Below, one piece after another: positions 42,403-50,846 of a DNA stretch of 64,000 nt. Every line of letters starts with the position of its first letter. Position 1 is the first letter of the stretch. A program made the position numbers and the translations under genes. The notes below the pieces were generated by a model that saw nothing but the letters and a program-made list of their open reading frames with translations, was not told where the DNA came from and made no database searches. The stretch spans positions 22,814 through 86,813 of the forward strand of contig JASBVM010000047.1 in assembly GCA_029961055.1 (NCBI GenBank). The letters run 5' to 3'. This DNA is from Bacillota bacterium. Lineage in GTDB: Bacteria; Bacillota; Sulfobacillia; JAIMAT01.

Positions 42403-42852
42403 TCAGAGTAGGGAGGCGAGCGCGGCCAACCGGTCGCCGGGGACGTTCGCCTCGATCAGCGGGAAGACCTCGTCCTCCTCCAGGCGGACGTGAGCCGTCA
42501 TCCGGCTGCCCAGGTCGAAGAGGAAGTCGCCCTCCAGGGGCTCACCGGAGCGGAGCCGCTCCTCCAGCTGCTCCACCCGTGCCCGCAGCTCCACGTGCTG
42601 GACCAGCATCCGGACCACCCGCGGGTCGTCGGCCGCACCCCAGCGGCCGTAGAGCGGCAGGAGATGGTCCTCCTCCTTGCGGAAGTGGCCGGCCCCCTCC
42701 TCGCGCCAGAAGGCGAGGAAGCCCTCCGCCGCCCGCCTCAGCGCCGCCCGGTCGGCGGGGTCGCGCGCCGCGTCGCGCAGGTTCTTCCCCTCCACCAGTG
42801 CGCGGTGATGTTCCCGGGAGAGGGGGATCAGCCCTTCGTTCCGTTTCGGCAT
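42403..42852 (-). CDS. Hemerythrin HHE-domain protein
   Basis: A 149-residue four-helix protein with likely di-iron ligands in LSREHHRALVEG, HFRKEEDHLLPL, QHVELRARVEQLE and TAHVRLEEDEVFPLIE, a full hemerythrin set. It probably binds oxygen or nitric oxide or stores iron. ATG 42852 follows GAGGAGGCGAG; the frame is open upstream only as a shadow. It is distinct from the hemerythrin-DUF2249 fusion in the nirK island and lies 29 bp downstream of the glycosyltransferase gene on the same strand. Confidence 0.88.
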   Translation of the reverse strand: MPKRNEGLIPLSREHHRALVEGKNLRDAARDPADRAALRRAAEGFLAFWREEGAGHFRKEEDHLLPLYGRWGAADDPRVVRMLVQHVELRARVEQLEERLRSGEPLEGDFLFDLGSRMTAHVRLEEDEVFPLIEANVPGDRLAALASLL

Positions 42853-42881
42853 CGTCTCGCCTCCTCTGCGAGCGGCGGATC

Positions 42882-44024
42882 CTAGCCGCCGGAGCGCCGC
42901 CCGCCGGCCCGCAGCGTCTCGTAGCCGGCCAGCACCTCTTCCAGCGCCTGACGGAGACCGTGGCGCGCCAGCGTCCGCTGCCGTCCGCGGGCGGCCCGCT
43001 GCGCCGCCTCGTCCGGCGCCCGCCAGACCTCCTCGAGACGTGCGGCCAGGGCGGCGGCGTCGCCGGTGGGGAAGGACCACCCGGTGACGCCCGGCTCGAC
43101 CACCCCCGTCCGCGCCACCGCCTCGGAGACGACCAGCGGGCGCGCCCGGGCCAGCGCCTCCAGGGCGGTGAGCGAGAGCGCCTCGACGCGCGAGGGGACC
43201 ACCACGCAGTCCATCGCCCCCAGGAAGGGCCCCGCGTCGGCGACCGCCCCCTCCCAGCGCAGCCGCCCCGCCAGGCCGGCCGCCTCCGCCTGCCTCCTCA
43301 GGGGCTCGCGCAGGGGGCCGTCACCGACCATCCAGAGCCGCAGCTCCGGAAGGCGCATGCGGAGGTGCGAGGCCGCCTGCAGCAGCGTCTCCAGGCCCTT
43401 CCCCTTCACCAGCCTGGCAGCCGTGCCCACGACGAAGAGCGTCCCCGACTGCCAGGCGGAGGGGCGCTCGGCGGCGGGCCCGCGCGGAGGCTCCAGGGGC
43501 GCCGGCAGAACCCGCACCCGCTCCGCGGGCAGCCCCCACCAGCGGAGCGCCTGCTGGCGGACCAGGGGGCTGGCGGCGAACCAGAGCGCGCCCAGCGGCA
43601 GAAGGCTCCGCTCCAGATGCCGGTAGCCGAGGCCGCTCCAGGCTCCCCGCTCGCCGGGGAGGTTGTGGAGCGTGACCGCCACCGCCGGCCGGCTCCCCGC
43701 GGGCAGCCTGCGGAGAAGCGGCACCGCCACCAGCAGGGCGGCCGTGCCGTGCAGGTGGAGCAGGTCGTACCCGCCGCCGGCCAGCAGGGCGGCCAGCTGC
43801 CGGCGCGCCGCGGCCAGCGCGCCGGGGGAGGGTCGTGCGGGAACCTCCACGGCATGCCGCCCCACGGCCGGGTCGAGCGCCGCCTCCAGCTGCGGGAGGA
43901 AGTCGCCCGGCGCCGCCACCTCCACCCGCCAACCCGCCCCCGCCAGCGCCGAGGCGAGCGCGCCCACGTGGCGCCGGATGCCGCCGGCCGCCGGCCGGAG
44001 CAGGTGCAGGACGGCGCCTTCCAC
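42882..44024 (-). CDS. Glycosyltransferase family 4 (GT-B)
   Basis: A 380-residue GT-B enzyme. The N-terminal VLHLLRPAAGGIRRHV and mid-protein VGTAARLVKGKGLETLLQAA, then VVVPSRVEALSLTALEALA with the Glu of the EX7E motif, are typical of the family. It probably adds a sugar to a lipid-linked or surface polysaccharide. GTG 44024 is chosen because it places four residues before the first beta-strand; ATG 44054 would add ten Gly-rich residues. Divergent from the MFS gene. Confidence 0.88.
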   Translation of the reverse strand: MEGAVLHLLRPAAGGIRRHVGALASALAGAGWRVEVAAPGDFLPQLEAALDPAVGRHAVEVPARPSPGALAAARRQLAALLAGGGYDLLHLHGTAALLVAVPLLRRLPAGSRPAVAVTLHNLPGERGAWSGLGYRHLERSLLPLGALWFAASPLVRQQALRWWGLPAERVRVLPAPLEPPRGPAAERPSAWQSGTLFVVGTAARLVKGKGLETLLQAASHLRMRLPELRLWMVGDGPLREPLRRQAEAAGLAGRLRWEGAVADAGPFLGAMDCVVVPSRVEALSLTALEALARARPLVVSEAVARTGVVEPGVTGWSFPTGDAAALAARLEEVWRAPDEAAQRAARGRQRTLARHGLRQALEEVLAGYETLRAGGRRSGG

Positions 44025-44085
44025 CCCTTCACCCCCACCGCGAGGATAGCCCATCGCCGCTCGCGCGTACTCGTGGGAGGCGGAG

Positions 44086-45378
44086 GTGGCGGCGACGTCG
44101 AGGTGGCAGAGGGGAGGGGCGGGGCGGCGGGGCCGCTGGACCGCCCGCCTTTTCCGGGAGGAGCTGGCCCTGCCGGCTCTCCTCTGGCTCCTCATGGGCG
44201 CCAACGGGGTGGTCGCCCTGGTCCGCTACACCGGCGGCCCCTTCCTGACGGTCTACGTCCAGGTGACCGCCGGGCTGCCCGCCTCGGCGGCGGGAATGGT
44301 GGTCGGCCTCGGCTCCCTGTCGGGCCTCCTGGTGGCGCCCGTGGCCGGGCGCTGGATCGACCGCGCCGGCCGGCGCGCCGGCCTGGCGCTGGGAGCGTTC
44401 CTGGAGGCGCTGACCGCGGCCGCCATGGCCACGGCCCACAGCGGTCCCGGCTTCGCCCTGGCGGTCCTGGCCGGCGGGGCGGCGGGCACGGTGGAGAGCC
44501 TCAGCTATCGCGCGCTGCTCAGCGACCTGGCGCCGGAGGCGCTGCGCACGCGCGTCTTCGGCTACAACTACTGGCTCCTCAACGTGGGCGCCACGGTGGG
44601 ACCGCTGCTGGGCTTCCGCCTGGGCGCGGCCACCTCGCCGCTCTCCTGGTGGCTGAGCTGCGCCGCCGGCCTCGTCCTGGCGACCCTCGCCTGGCGCGCG
44701 GTCCCGCCGGAGCTGGGCCGGGGCGGGGCGGCGGCGCCGGGTGCCGACGACGCCGCGGGGAGGCCCGGCCTGCGCACGGCGCTGGCCCTCCTGGCGGAGG
44801 AGCCCCGGGTGGCGCTCTTCGCGGCGGCCGCCTTCTTCAACGGGCTCGCCTACTCCCAGCTCCACACCAGCCTGGCCGTCCTGGCCCGCTCCGTGCTGCC
44901 CGGCGGCGACGCCAGCTACGCCCGTCTGGTCGCCGTCAACGGCCTCACCGTCCTGCTCACCCAGCCCTGGCTCGGCCGGCTCCTGGAGCGGCGCCCGCGC
45001 CTCGGCCTGGTGACCGGCGAGCTCCTCTTCGCCCTGGCCGAGCTGGGCTGGTGGCGGGCCGCCCCGCGGGAGGAGGTCTGGCTCGCCCTGATGGCGCTCT
45101 TCACCGTGGGCGAGGTCTTCCACTCGCCGTCGCTCCAGAGCACGGCGGCGGGGCTGGCCCCGCCGGGGCTCCGCGCCAGCACCTTTGCCGCGCTCAGCCT
45201 GGCGGACGGTGTCGCCTACGGCCTGGGTCCCAGCGCGGGCGGACGGCTCCTGGAGGCGGCCGGTCCGGGGGCGCTGCCGCTGGCCATGGCGTGCGCCTCG
45301 CTGGTCGCCGCAGGGCTCTTCCTCCGGCTCAGGGACGGCGAAGGGGCGGGCCCGTCGCGCGCGGGCGCGCGGCGCTGA
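44086..45378 (+). CDS. MFS transporter
   Basis: A 430-residue major facilitator with about 12 helices in two halves. The loop 2-3 motif appears as GRWIDRAGRRAGLALG. The GYNYWLLNVGATVGPLLG region (about 180-197) resembles drug:proton antiporters of the MdtH/YfcJ-like group. Substrate is unknown; a multidrug or metabolite exporter is likely. GTG 44086 follows GGGAGGCGGAG. Confidence 0.85.
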   Translation: MAATSRWQRGGAGRRGRWTARLFREELALPALLWLLMGANGVVALVRYTGGPFLTVYVQVTAGLPASAAGMVVGLGSLSGLLVAPVAGRWIDRAGRRAGLALGAFLEALTAAAMATAHSGPGFALAVLAGGAAGTVESLSYRALLSDLAPEALRTRVFGYNYWLLNVGATVGPLLGFRLGAATSPLSWWLSCAAGLVLATLAWRAVPPELGRGGAAAPGADDAAGRPGLRTALALLAEEPRVALFAAAAFFNGLAYSQLHTSLAVLARSVLPGGDASYARLVAVNGLTVLLTQPWLGRLLERRPRLGLVTGELLFALAELGWWRAAPREEVWLALMALFTVGEVFHSPSLQSTAAGLAPPGLRASTFAALSLADGVAYGLGPSAGGRLLEAAGPGALPLAMACASLVAAGLFLRLRDGEGAGPSRAGARR

Positions 45379-45394
45379 GCCGCCGGGCGCCGGC

Positions 45395-45829
45395 TCAGCG
45401 GCCGACCTGGCTCTCGGCCACGAGAAGGAGGCCGATCACCACCAGGAGGCTCCCCGCCACCTGGCGGAGCGAGGTGGTCTCGCCCAGCAGCCAGTTGCCC
45501 AGGGCGACGGTGACCAGGGGGGAGACGGCCAGCCCGATGGCGGTCAGGCCGGCGCCGCCCGACTTGAGGGCGGCGTAGTAGGCGAGGTCGCCGGCGAAGG
45601 TGGCGAAGAAGGCCTCGAGCCCCAGGAAGAGCCAGTCGCCGGCGGGCAGCGAGGCGAGGATCCGGTAGCGGCCGCCCCATATCGACCAGGAACCGACCAG
45701 GAGGACCGTGATCACCGTGCGGGCGACCAGCCCCTCCATCGGGTCGGCGTGGCGGAGGCCGAGGCGGCCGAAGATGGGGGCGACGCCCCACAGGAGGGCG
45801 CCGAGCAGCGCCCAGGCCAGGGTCCTCAC
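45395..45829 (-). CDS. Single-domain EamA/DMT-type membrane transporter
   Basis: A 144-residue membrane protein with four to five helices and one EamA repeat (WGVAPIFGRLGLRHADPMEGLVART, LTAIGLAVSPLVTVALGNWLLGE). Most EamA proteins have two such repeats, so this one should dimerise like small DMT members. The GTG start overlaps the VanW stop by four bases, so it is translated with VanW. Confidence 0.85.
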   Translation of the reverse strand: MRTLAWALLGALLWGVAPIFGRLGLRHADPMEGLVARTVITVLLVGSWSIWGGRYRILASLPAGDWLFLGLEAFFATFAGDLAYYAALKSGGAGLTAIGLAVSPLVTVALGNWLLGETTSLRQVAGSLLVVIGLLLVAESQVGR

Positions 45830-46842
45830 GGCCCCACCTCCACCACCCTGGGGAGCGGCTGGTAGGTGTCGACGCCCAGGTCGCGCCGTTGCGGCGGCTC
45901 CCCCGGGTACTGGACGGTGATCCAGGTGTGGACGGCGACGCCGTCATAGCCGGCGACGAGGACGCGTTCGCTGCCCGGCGGCAGGGAGCGGTTGGGGACG
46001 CGGATCGTCCAGGGCCTCTGGCGCCAGAGCTCGCGGTGCTCCCAGCGGATCTCGGGCGGCGTCATGTTGCCGTAGAGCGCGATGTAGAGCGTCCGCCCGC
46101 TCATACCCGCCCAGAGCAGGAGGGGGTCGGGGCGGTCGTTGCGGAAGCGGAAGTCGAGGCCGGAGCTGGAGGCGACGGTGGCGTCGCGTCCGGGCGGCAC
46201 GTAGGGGACGAGCATGCTGTGCGGGTGGCGTTCCACCACGGGCAGGTCGGCGGCGCGGACCACGTTGTACAGGTTGGAGGCGATCTTGCAGACGCCCCCT
46301 CCCACCGTGGGGATGATCCGGCTGCCGGCGTAGGTGGGGCCGTCGCGGTAGCCGCGCTGGCGCGTGAAGGGGCCGATGGTCCGGATGAGCGAGAAGGTCT
46401 CGCCCGGCGGGATCACCGTTCCCGCCAGGAGGCGGGCGCCCAGCGCGACGTTGTACACCTCGTCGAAGAAGGGGTCCGGCAACGTCGTCCGGAAGGCGGC
46501 CACCAGCCCGGCGGCGGGCAGCTCCGCGCGCAGCGCGTCCAGCCGCTCCGGGGGGGAGGAGGACCAGGGGAGGGCTTCCTCGGCGACGTAGGCGTAGAGT
46601 CGCCGGTCGGGCGCGCCGGGCGGATCGCAGTTGCTGGGCATGGGAACCGCGGCCGGCGGCTCGGCGGGCCGCGGCCGCGAGGAGCCGCCGAGGCTGCGCC
46701 ACGGCAGGCCCCTCGGGAGAAGAGCGAGCGAGACCACCAGGAGGAGTGCTGCGGCGGCCAGGAGCAAGCCGCGGCGGCGCCCCGCCATGGACCCGCCGGG
46801 GGCAGCTCCCCGCCACCGCTCCCCGAACCCGTTGCGAGGCAA
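45826..46842 (-). CDS. VanW-family surface protein
   Basis: A 338-residue protein with N-terminal transmembrane helix (about 25-45) and an extracellular VanW domain: ALGARLLAGTVIPPGETFSLIRTIGPFTRQRGY, then GGGVCKIASNLYNVVRAADLPVVERHPH. VanW proteins occur in glycopeptide-resistance and spore-germination contexts, and many are of unknown function. TTG 46842 is chosen for its GGAGG eight bases upstream; ATG 46788 is an alternative. Operon with the EamA gene. Confidence 0.88.
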   Translation of the reverse strand: MPRNGFGERWRGAAPGGSMAGRRRGLLLAAAALLLVVSLALLPRGLPWRSLGGSSRPRPAEPPAAVPMPSNCDPPGAPDRRLYAYVAEEALPWSSSPPERLDALRAELPAAGLVAAFRTTLPDPFFDEVYNVALGARLLAGTVIPPGETFSLIRTIGPFTRQRGYRDGPTYAGSRIIPTVGGGVCKIASNLYNVVRAADLPVVERHPHSMLVPYVPPGRDATVASSSGLDFRFRNDRPDPLLLWAGMSGRTLYIALYGNMTPPEIRWEHRELWRQRPWTIRVPNRSLPPGSERVLVAGYDGVAVHTWITVQYPGEPPQRRDLGVDTYQPLPRVVEVGP

Positions 46843-46905
46843 GAGGGTCGCCTCCGATGCGCCGGCCCCTTCCTGCGGAGTCCGCCGCGCGGCGCACCGG
46901 GATGC

Positions 46906-48555
46906 TTATGCGCGGGTCTCCCCGGCCGATGACGGCGGCCGGGGCACCGCCGCGGCCGCCTCGGCGGCAGGGCCGGCCTCGTCCCGCCGGGAGAGCAGGC
47001 GCTGCCGGAGGAGGCTCTTCTGGATCTTGCCGGCGGCCGAGCGGGGCAGGTCAGCCACCAGCTCGACCCGGGTGGGCGCCTTGAAGTGGGGGAGCCGCTC
47101 CCGGCACCAGCGCACCAGCTCCTCCGGGGTGGCCTCGGCCCCCCGGCGCAGCACGACGAAGGCGACCGGCGTCTCGCCCCAGAGCGGGTGGGGGCCCGCC
47201 ACCACCGCCACCTGGGCCACCGCCGGATGCCGGTAGAGGACGCCCTCCACCTCCAGGGAGGGGATCTTCTCGCCGCCCGAGACGATCACGTCCTTCGCCC
47301 GGTCGCGCACCTCGATCTGGCCGTCGGGATGCCAGACGGCGAGGTCGCCGGTGTGGAACCAGCCGCCGGCGAAGGCCCGCGCCGTCCCCTCGGGGTCGCG
47401 GTGGTACCCCTCCATGACCACGTTGCCGCGCACCACCACCTCGCCCAACTCCTCCCCGTTCCGGGCGACATCGCTCAGGTCCTCGCGCACCACCCGCACG
47501 CGGCCGGCGAGGGGAAGCGGCACGCCCTGGCGTCCCTTCCGCCGGGCGCGCTCGGCAGGGTCGAGGAGCGCCTCCTCGGCGGTCGTCTCGTGGCGGGTGA
47601 CGAAGGCGGTCACCTCGGTCAGGCCGTAGAGATGGACCACCTCCCAGCCGAGCTCTTCCTCCACGCGACGGATCACCTCCGCCGGCGGCGCCATGCCGCC
47701 CACCAGCCAGCGGACCCGCCCGCGGCCCGGCACCTCCCGCAACCGCTGGCTCCGCGCGTGCTCCAGGCACAGGGTGAGGACGGTCGCCGCCGCGCCGAAG
47801 AGGGTCACGCCGTAACGCTCGATCCGACGGAAGATCTCGGCCGGGTCGACCTTGCGCAGCATCACGTTGGCGGCACCCACCGCCAGCGTCCCCCAGATCA
47901 GCCCCCAGCCGTTGGCATGGAACAGGGGGGCCACGTGGAGGCAGACGTCCCGGGGCCCGAGGTGGAGCGCCAGGATCATGTCCACCGCGTTCAGGTAGTT
48001 GTTCCGGTGGGTCTGCCGGACCCCCTTGGGCCGCGCGGTGGTGCCGCTGGTGTAGTTGATGGAGAGGAGCTGCCTCTCGTCCACCGCCTCGGCGTCGAAA
48101 GGAAGCGGTCGCGCGGCGGCGGTCGCTTCCTCGTACGAGGGGTGACCCGGCACGCGGCCGCCCAGGGTGAGGAGCCGGAGGTCCGGCCGCCGGCCGAGCA
48201 GGGGTTCCAAGCCCGGCAGGAGCGGCGTGTGGGCGATCAGGAAGCGGGCCTCGCTGTGGTCCAGGATGTGGATGAGCTCCTCCGGCGCGAGGCGGAGGTT
48301 GAGCGGGACCAGCACCGCCCCCAGCAGCGGGACCGCGGTGTAGCACTCGAAGGCCTCCGGGATGTTGGGCGCCAGGAGCGCCACCCGGTCGCCCGGCCCC
48401 GCCCCCAGGTCGCGGAGCGCCCCCGCCAGCCGCTCGATCCGCCTCTGCAGCTCCGCGTAGGTGATGCGGAGACCGTCGTCCAGGACGGCCGTCCGGTCCG
48501 GGTAGAGGTCGAAACCCCGCTGGCAGAGCGCCAGCGGGCTGAGCGGTACCTCCAT
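46906..48555 (-). CDS. Acyl-CoA synthetase (AMP-forming)
   Basis: A 549-residue ANL-superfamily ligase activating a fatty or other carboxylic acid via an acyl-adenylate. P-loop-like motif INYTSGTTARPKGV, LYGLTEVTAF, GGWFHTGDLAVWHPDGQIEVRDR (with the Asp of the hinge) and C-terminal Lys in RSAAGKIQKS are intact. Similar to medium/long-chain fatty acyl-CoA ligases of the FadD/DmdB kind. ATG 48555 has GGGGGGTG upstream. Divergent from the GNAT gene. Confidence 0.9.
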   Translation of the reverse strand: MEVPLSPLALCQRGFDLYPDRTAVLDDGLRITYAELQRRIERLAGALRDLGAGPGDRVALLAPNIPEAFECYTAVPLLGAVLVPLNLRLAPEELIHILDHSEARFLIAHTPLLPGLEPLLGRRPDLRLLTLGGRVPGHPSYEEATAAARPLPFDAEAVDERQLLSINYTSGTTARPKGVRQTHRNNYLNAVDMILALHLGPRDVCLHVAPLFHANGWGLIWGTLAVGAANVMLRKVDPAEIFRRIERYGVTLFGAAATVLTLCLEHARSQRLREVPGRGRVRWLVGGMAPPAEVIRRVEEELGWEVVHLYGLTEVTAFVTRHETTAEEALLDPAERARRKGRQGVPLPLAGRVRVVREDLSDVARNGEELGEVVVRGNVVMEGYHRDPEGTARAFAGGWFHTGDLAVWHPDGQIEVRDRAKDVIVSGGEKIPSLEVEGVLYRHPAVAQVAVVAGPHPLWGETPVAFVVLRRGAEATPEELVRWCRERLPHFKAPTRVELVADLPRSAAGKIQKSLLRQRLLSRRDEAGPAAEAAAAVPRPPSSAGETRA

Positions 48556-48689
48556 TCTGGCGCACCCCCCAAGCCCGTTCGTGCGCAGCGATATGCGCGT
48601 CCCGGCCCGCGTGTTCCAGCTCCGCGGACAGGAAGCGGCACCGCTCCGGCTCACATAGGCTGCGGGCGCAGAGACGGGAGGTGCCACGG

Positions 48690-49151
48690 TTGAAGGACGC
48701 GGACGAAGCGGTCACCTGGCCGCTGGGATTTCTGAAGTTCGAGGAGCTGCCCGAGGTGGCGGCCATCGAGGAGCGGGTCTTCCCGGAGCCGCTCGACCTG
48801 CCCGGCCTGGCACGGCTCTGGCTCGACCCGGGCACGGTCTACCTGGCCATCCGCGACGGTCACCGGCTGGCCGCCTACTACGGCTTCCAGGTGCAGGGTC
48901 CGACCGCGCACGTCCTGGCCAACGCCACCCACCCCGACTACCGGGGGCGCGGTCTCGGCCACCGGATCCTGCGGGAGGCCGAGCCGATCGCCCGCTCGCG
49001 CGGCGCGCGCTGGTTCCTGGGCGAGGTGCGGCGCTCCAACCGGCGGCAGCTGGCGGTCCTGCAGGAGCTGGGCTGGGTGGAGGTGGGCCTCTGTCCCCGC
49101 TTCTTCGGCAACGGCGAAGACGCCGTCGTGGTCTGGCGATGCCTGCCGTGA
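48690..49151 (+). CDS. GNAT acetyltransferase (RimI-like)
   Basis: A 153-residue GNAT enzyme. The acetyl-CoA-binding signature is HPDYRGRGLGHRILREAEPIARSRGARWFLGEVRRSN, with the family Glu and Asn typical of RimI-type N-alpha-acetyltransferases. TTG 48690 is selected because GGGAGGT precedes it by seven bases; GTG 48681 overlaps that site. It overlaps the Mur-ligase gene by 13 bp, so the two are likely translated together. Confidence 0.85.
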   Translation: MKDADEAVTWPLGFLKFEELPEVAAIEERVFPEPLDLPGLARLWLDPGTVYLAIRDGHRLAAYYGFQVQGPTAHVLANATHPDYRGRGLGHRILREAEPIARSRGARWFLGEVRRSNRRQLAVLQELGWVEVGLCPRFFGNGEDAVVVWRCLP

Positions 49152-50716
49152 CGGGTGGGGCCCCCCGGCGGCCCCTGGTGGCCCTGGTGTCCGGCCTGGG
49201 CGGGCGGCTCGAGGGAGGGGCGGGGGGCTGCGTGGTGACCGGGATCTCCACCGACTCCCGCCGCACCCGCCGGGGTGACCTCTTCGTGGCGCTTCCCGGG
49301 GGGCGCGTCCACGGCGCCGCCTTCGTCGAGGAAGCGCGCCGGCGCGGCGCGGTCGCCGCCGTGCTCCCGACGGACGCCCCCGCGCCGGGGGGCTTCCCGG
49401 TCTACCGCCACCCCGATCCCGCGGCCCTGCTGCCCGAGCTCGCCGCCCGCTTCTACGGCCACCCCGGGGAGGAGCTCCTCCTGGCCGGGGTGACGGGGAC
49501 CAACGGCAAGACGACCACCGCTCTCCTCCTCGCCCACCTGCTCCGCGCGGGGGGCCGGCGCGTCGCCGCCTGGACCACGACGGCCGCCTGGGCGCCGGGC
49601 GGCGACTTCCGTCCGCTCTGGACGACGCCCCCGGCGCACGAGTTGCAGCGCTGGCTCCGCCAGGCGGTGGACGCCGGCTTCCGGGGTGCGGTGCTGGAGG
49701 TCTCCTCGCACGGCGTGGCGCAGCGCCGGATCGCCGGCCTCCGGTTCGCCGCCGGCGTGGCCACCAACCTCTCGCCCGACCACCTCGACTTCCACGGCAG
49801 CTTCGAGGCGTACGCCGCCGCCAAGCGCGCCTTCATCACCGCCCTGGAGCCGGACGCGGTGGCGGTCCTCAACGGGGAGGATCCGGTGGTGCGGAGCTTC
49901 GCGGCCGCCTCGCGGGCGCACGTGGTCACCTTCGGCTTCGCGGACGGCGCCGGGCTGCGGGCGGAGGGGGTCGAGACGGGAGGGTCAGGAAGCCGCTTCC
50001 TCCTCCGCGTCGCCGACCCGGAGCTGGCCGCCAGGGCGGGCGTCGTGGCGGGCGAGGGGCTGGCCGTCCGCCTCGCCCTGGTCGGCCTTCACAACGTGGC
50101 CAACGCGCTGGCCGCCTCGGCGGCGGCGCTCTGGCTGGGGGTCCCGCCGGAGCGCCTGGCGGAGGCGCTCGGCACCTTCGCGGCGCCGCCGCGCCGCCTG
50201 GAGAGCCTCCGTGTCGGCCCCTTCACCGTGGTCAACGACGTGGCCATGAACGAGGCTTCCTGCGAGACGGTCCTGCGGGCGGTAGCCGCCCTGTCGCCCC
50301 CCCAGCTGGTGGTGGTCCACGCCGTCCGCGGGCACCGCGGAAGGGAGGTGAACGCCGGTATGGCGCGGGTGCTGGCGCGCTGGAACCGCCGCCTGGGCTT
50401 CGCGCCGCTGGTGGTCTCCCTCAGCCTGGACCGGCTCGCCCGCTACTCCGTCGACCACCGCCCGCGGGAAGAGGAGGTGGAGGCGCTCCGCCGCGCCGCC
50501 GAGGCGGGCGGCTTGCCCCTCTCCCTCCACGCCTCGCTGGAGGAGGCGATCGCCGAGGCGGTCGACCGGCTCCGCCCCGGCGGGTTGCTGCTCCTCCTGG
50601 GCACCTTCGGCATGGACGACGGCCCGTCGCTCGCCGTGGAGAGGCTGGCCGCCCGGCTTGGACTGCCCGCGCCACCGGCGCCCCGCTACCCGCTTCCCGA
50701 GGCGGAGCAGGGGTGA
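49139..50716 (+). CDS. MurE-like Mur ligase of uncertain substrate
   Basis: A 525-residue ATP-dependent amide ligase with the three Mur domains. TDSRRTRRGDLFVALPG is the N-terminal UDP-binding motif, GVTGTNGKTTTALLL (about 118-132) the P-loop, and SSHGVAQRRI and TNLSPDHLDFHGSFEAY the central MurE motifs including the carbamylated-Lys region. However, the usual C-terminal DYAHTPD motif reads NDVAMNEAS, and the DNPR motif for amino-acid selection is absent. It is therefore a diverged MurE paralogue, perhaps acting on another peptide or cell-wall precursor. ATG 49139 or GTG 49148 starts it. Confidence 0.8.
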   Translation: MPAVTGGAPRRPLVALVSGLGGRLEGGAGGCVVTGISTDSRRTRRGDLFVALPGGRVHGAAFVEEARRRGAVAAVLPTDAPAPGGFPVYRHPDPAALLPELAARFYGHPGEELLLAGVTGTNGKTTTALLLAHLLRAGGRRVAAWTTTAAWAPGGDFRPLWTTPPAHELQRWLRQAVDAGFRGAVLEVSSHGVAQRRIAGLRFAAGVATNLSPDHLDFHGSFEAYAAAKRAFITALEPDAVAVLNGEDPVVRSFAAASRAHVVTFGFADGAGLRAEGVETGGSGSRFLLRVADPELAARAGVVAGEGLAVRLALVGLHNVANALAASAAALWLGVPPERLAEALGTFAAPPRRLESLRVGPFTVVNDVAMNEASCETVLRAVAALSPPQLVVVHAVRGHRGREVNAGMARVLARWNRRLGFAPLVVSLSLDRLARYSVDHRPREEEVEALRRAAEAGGLPLSLHASLEEAIAEAVDRLRPGGLLLLLGTFGMDDGPSLAVERLAARLGLPAPPAPRYPLPEAEQG

Positions 50717-50846
50717 CGCCCCAGGGGGCGTTTCCGCGGTCGCTCCCCGGCGGCGACGCGCGCCGGCCCGCGCCGGAGGCCGCCGGCGGGTGCGGGCGAG
50801 AGGGCTCCGGCGCGTCGCCCCGAAGGCTTAGCCGGAGGCGGAGAGC

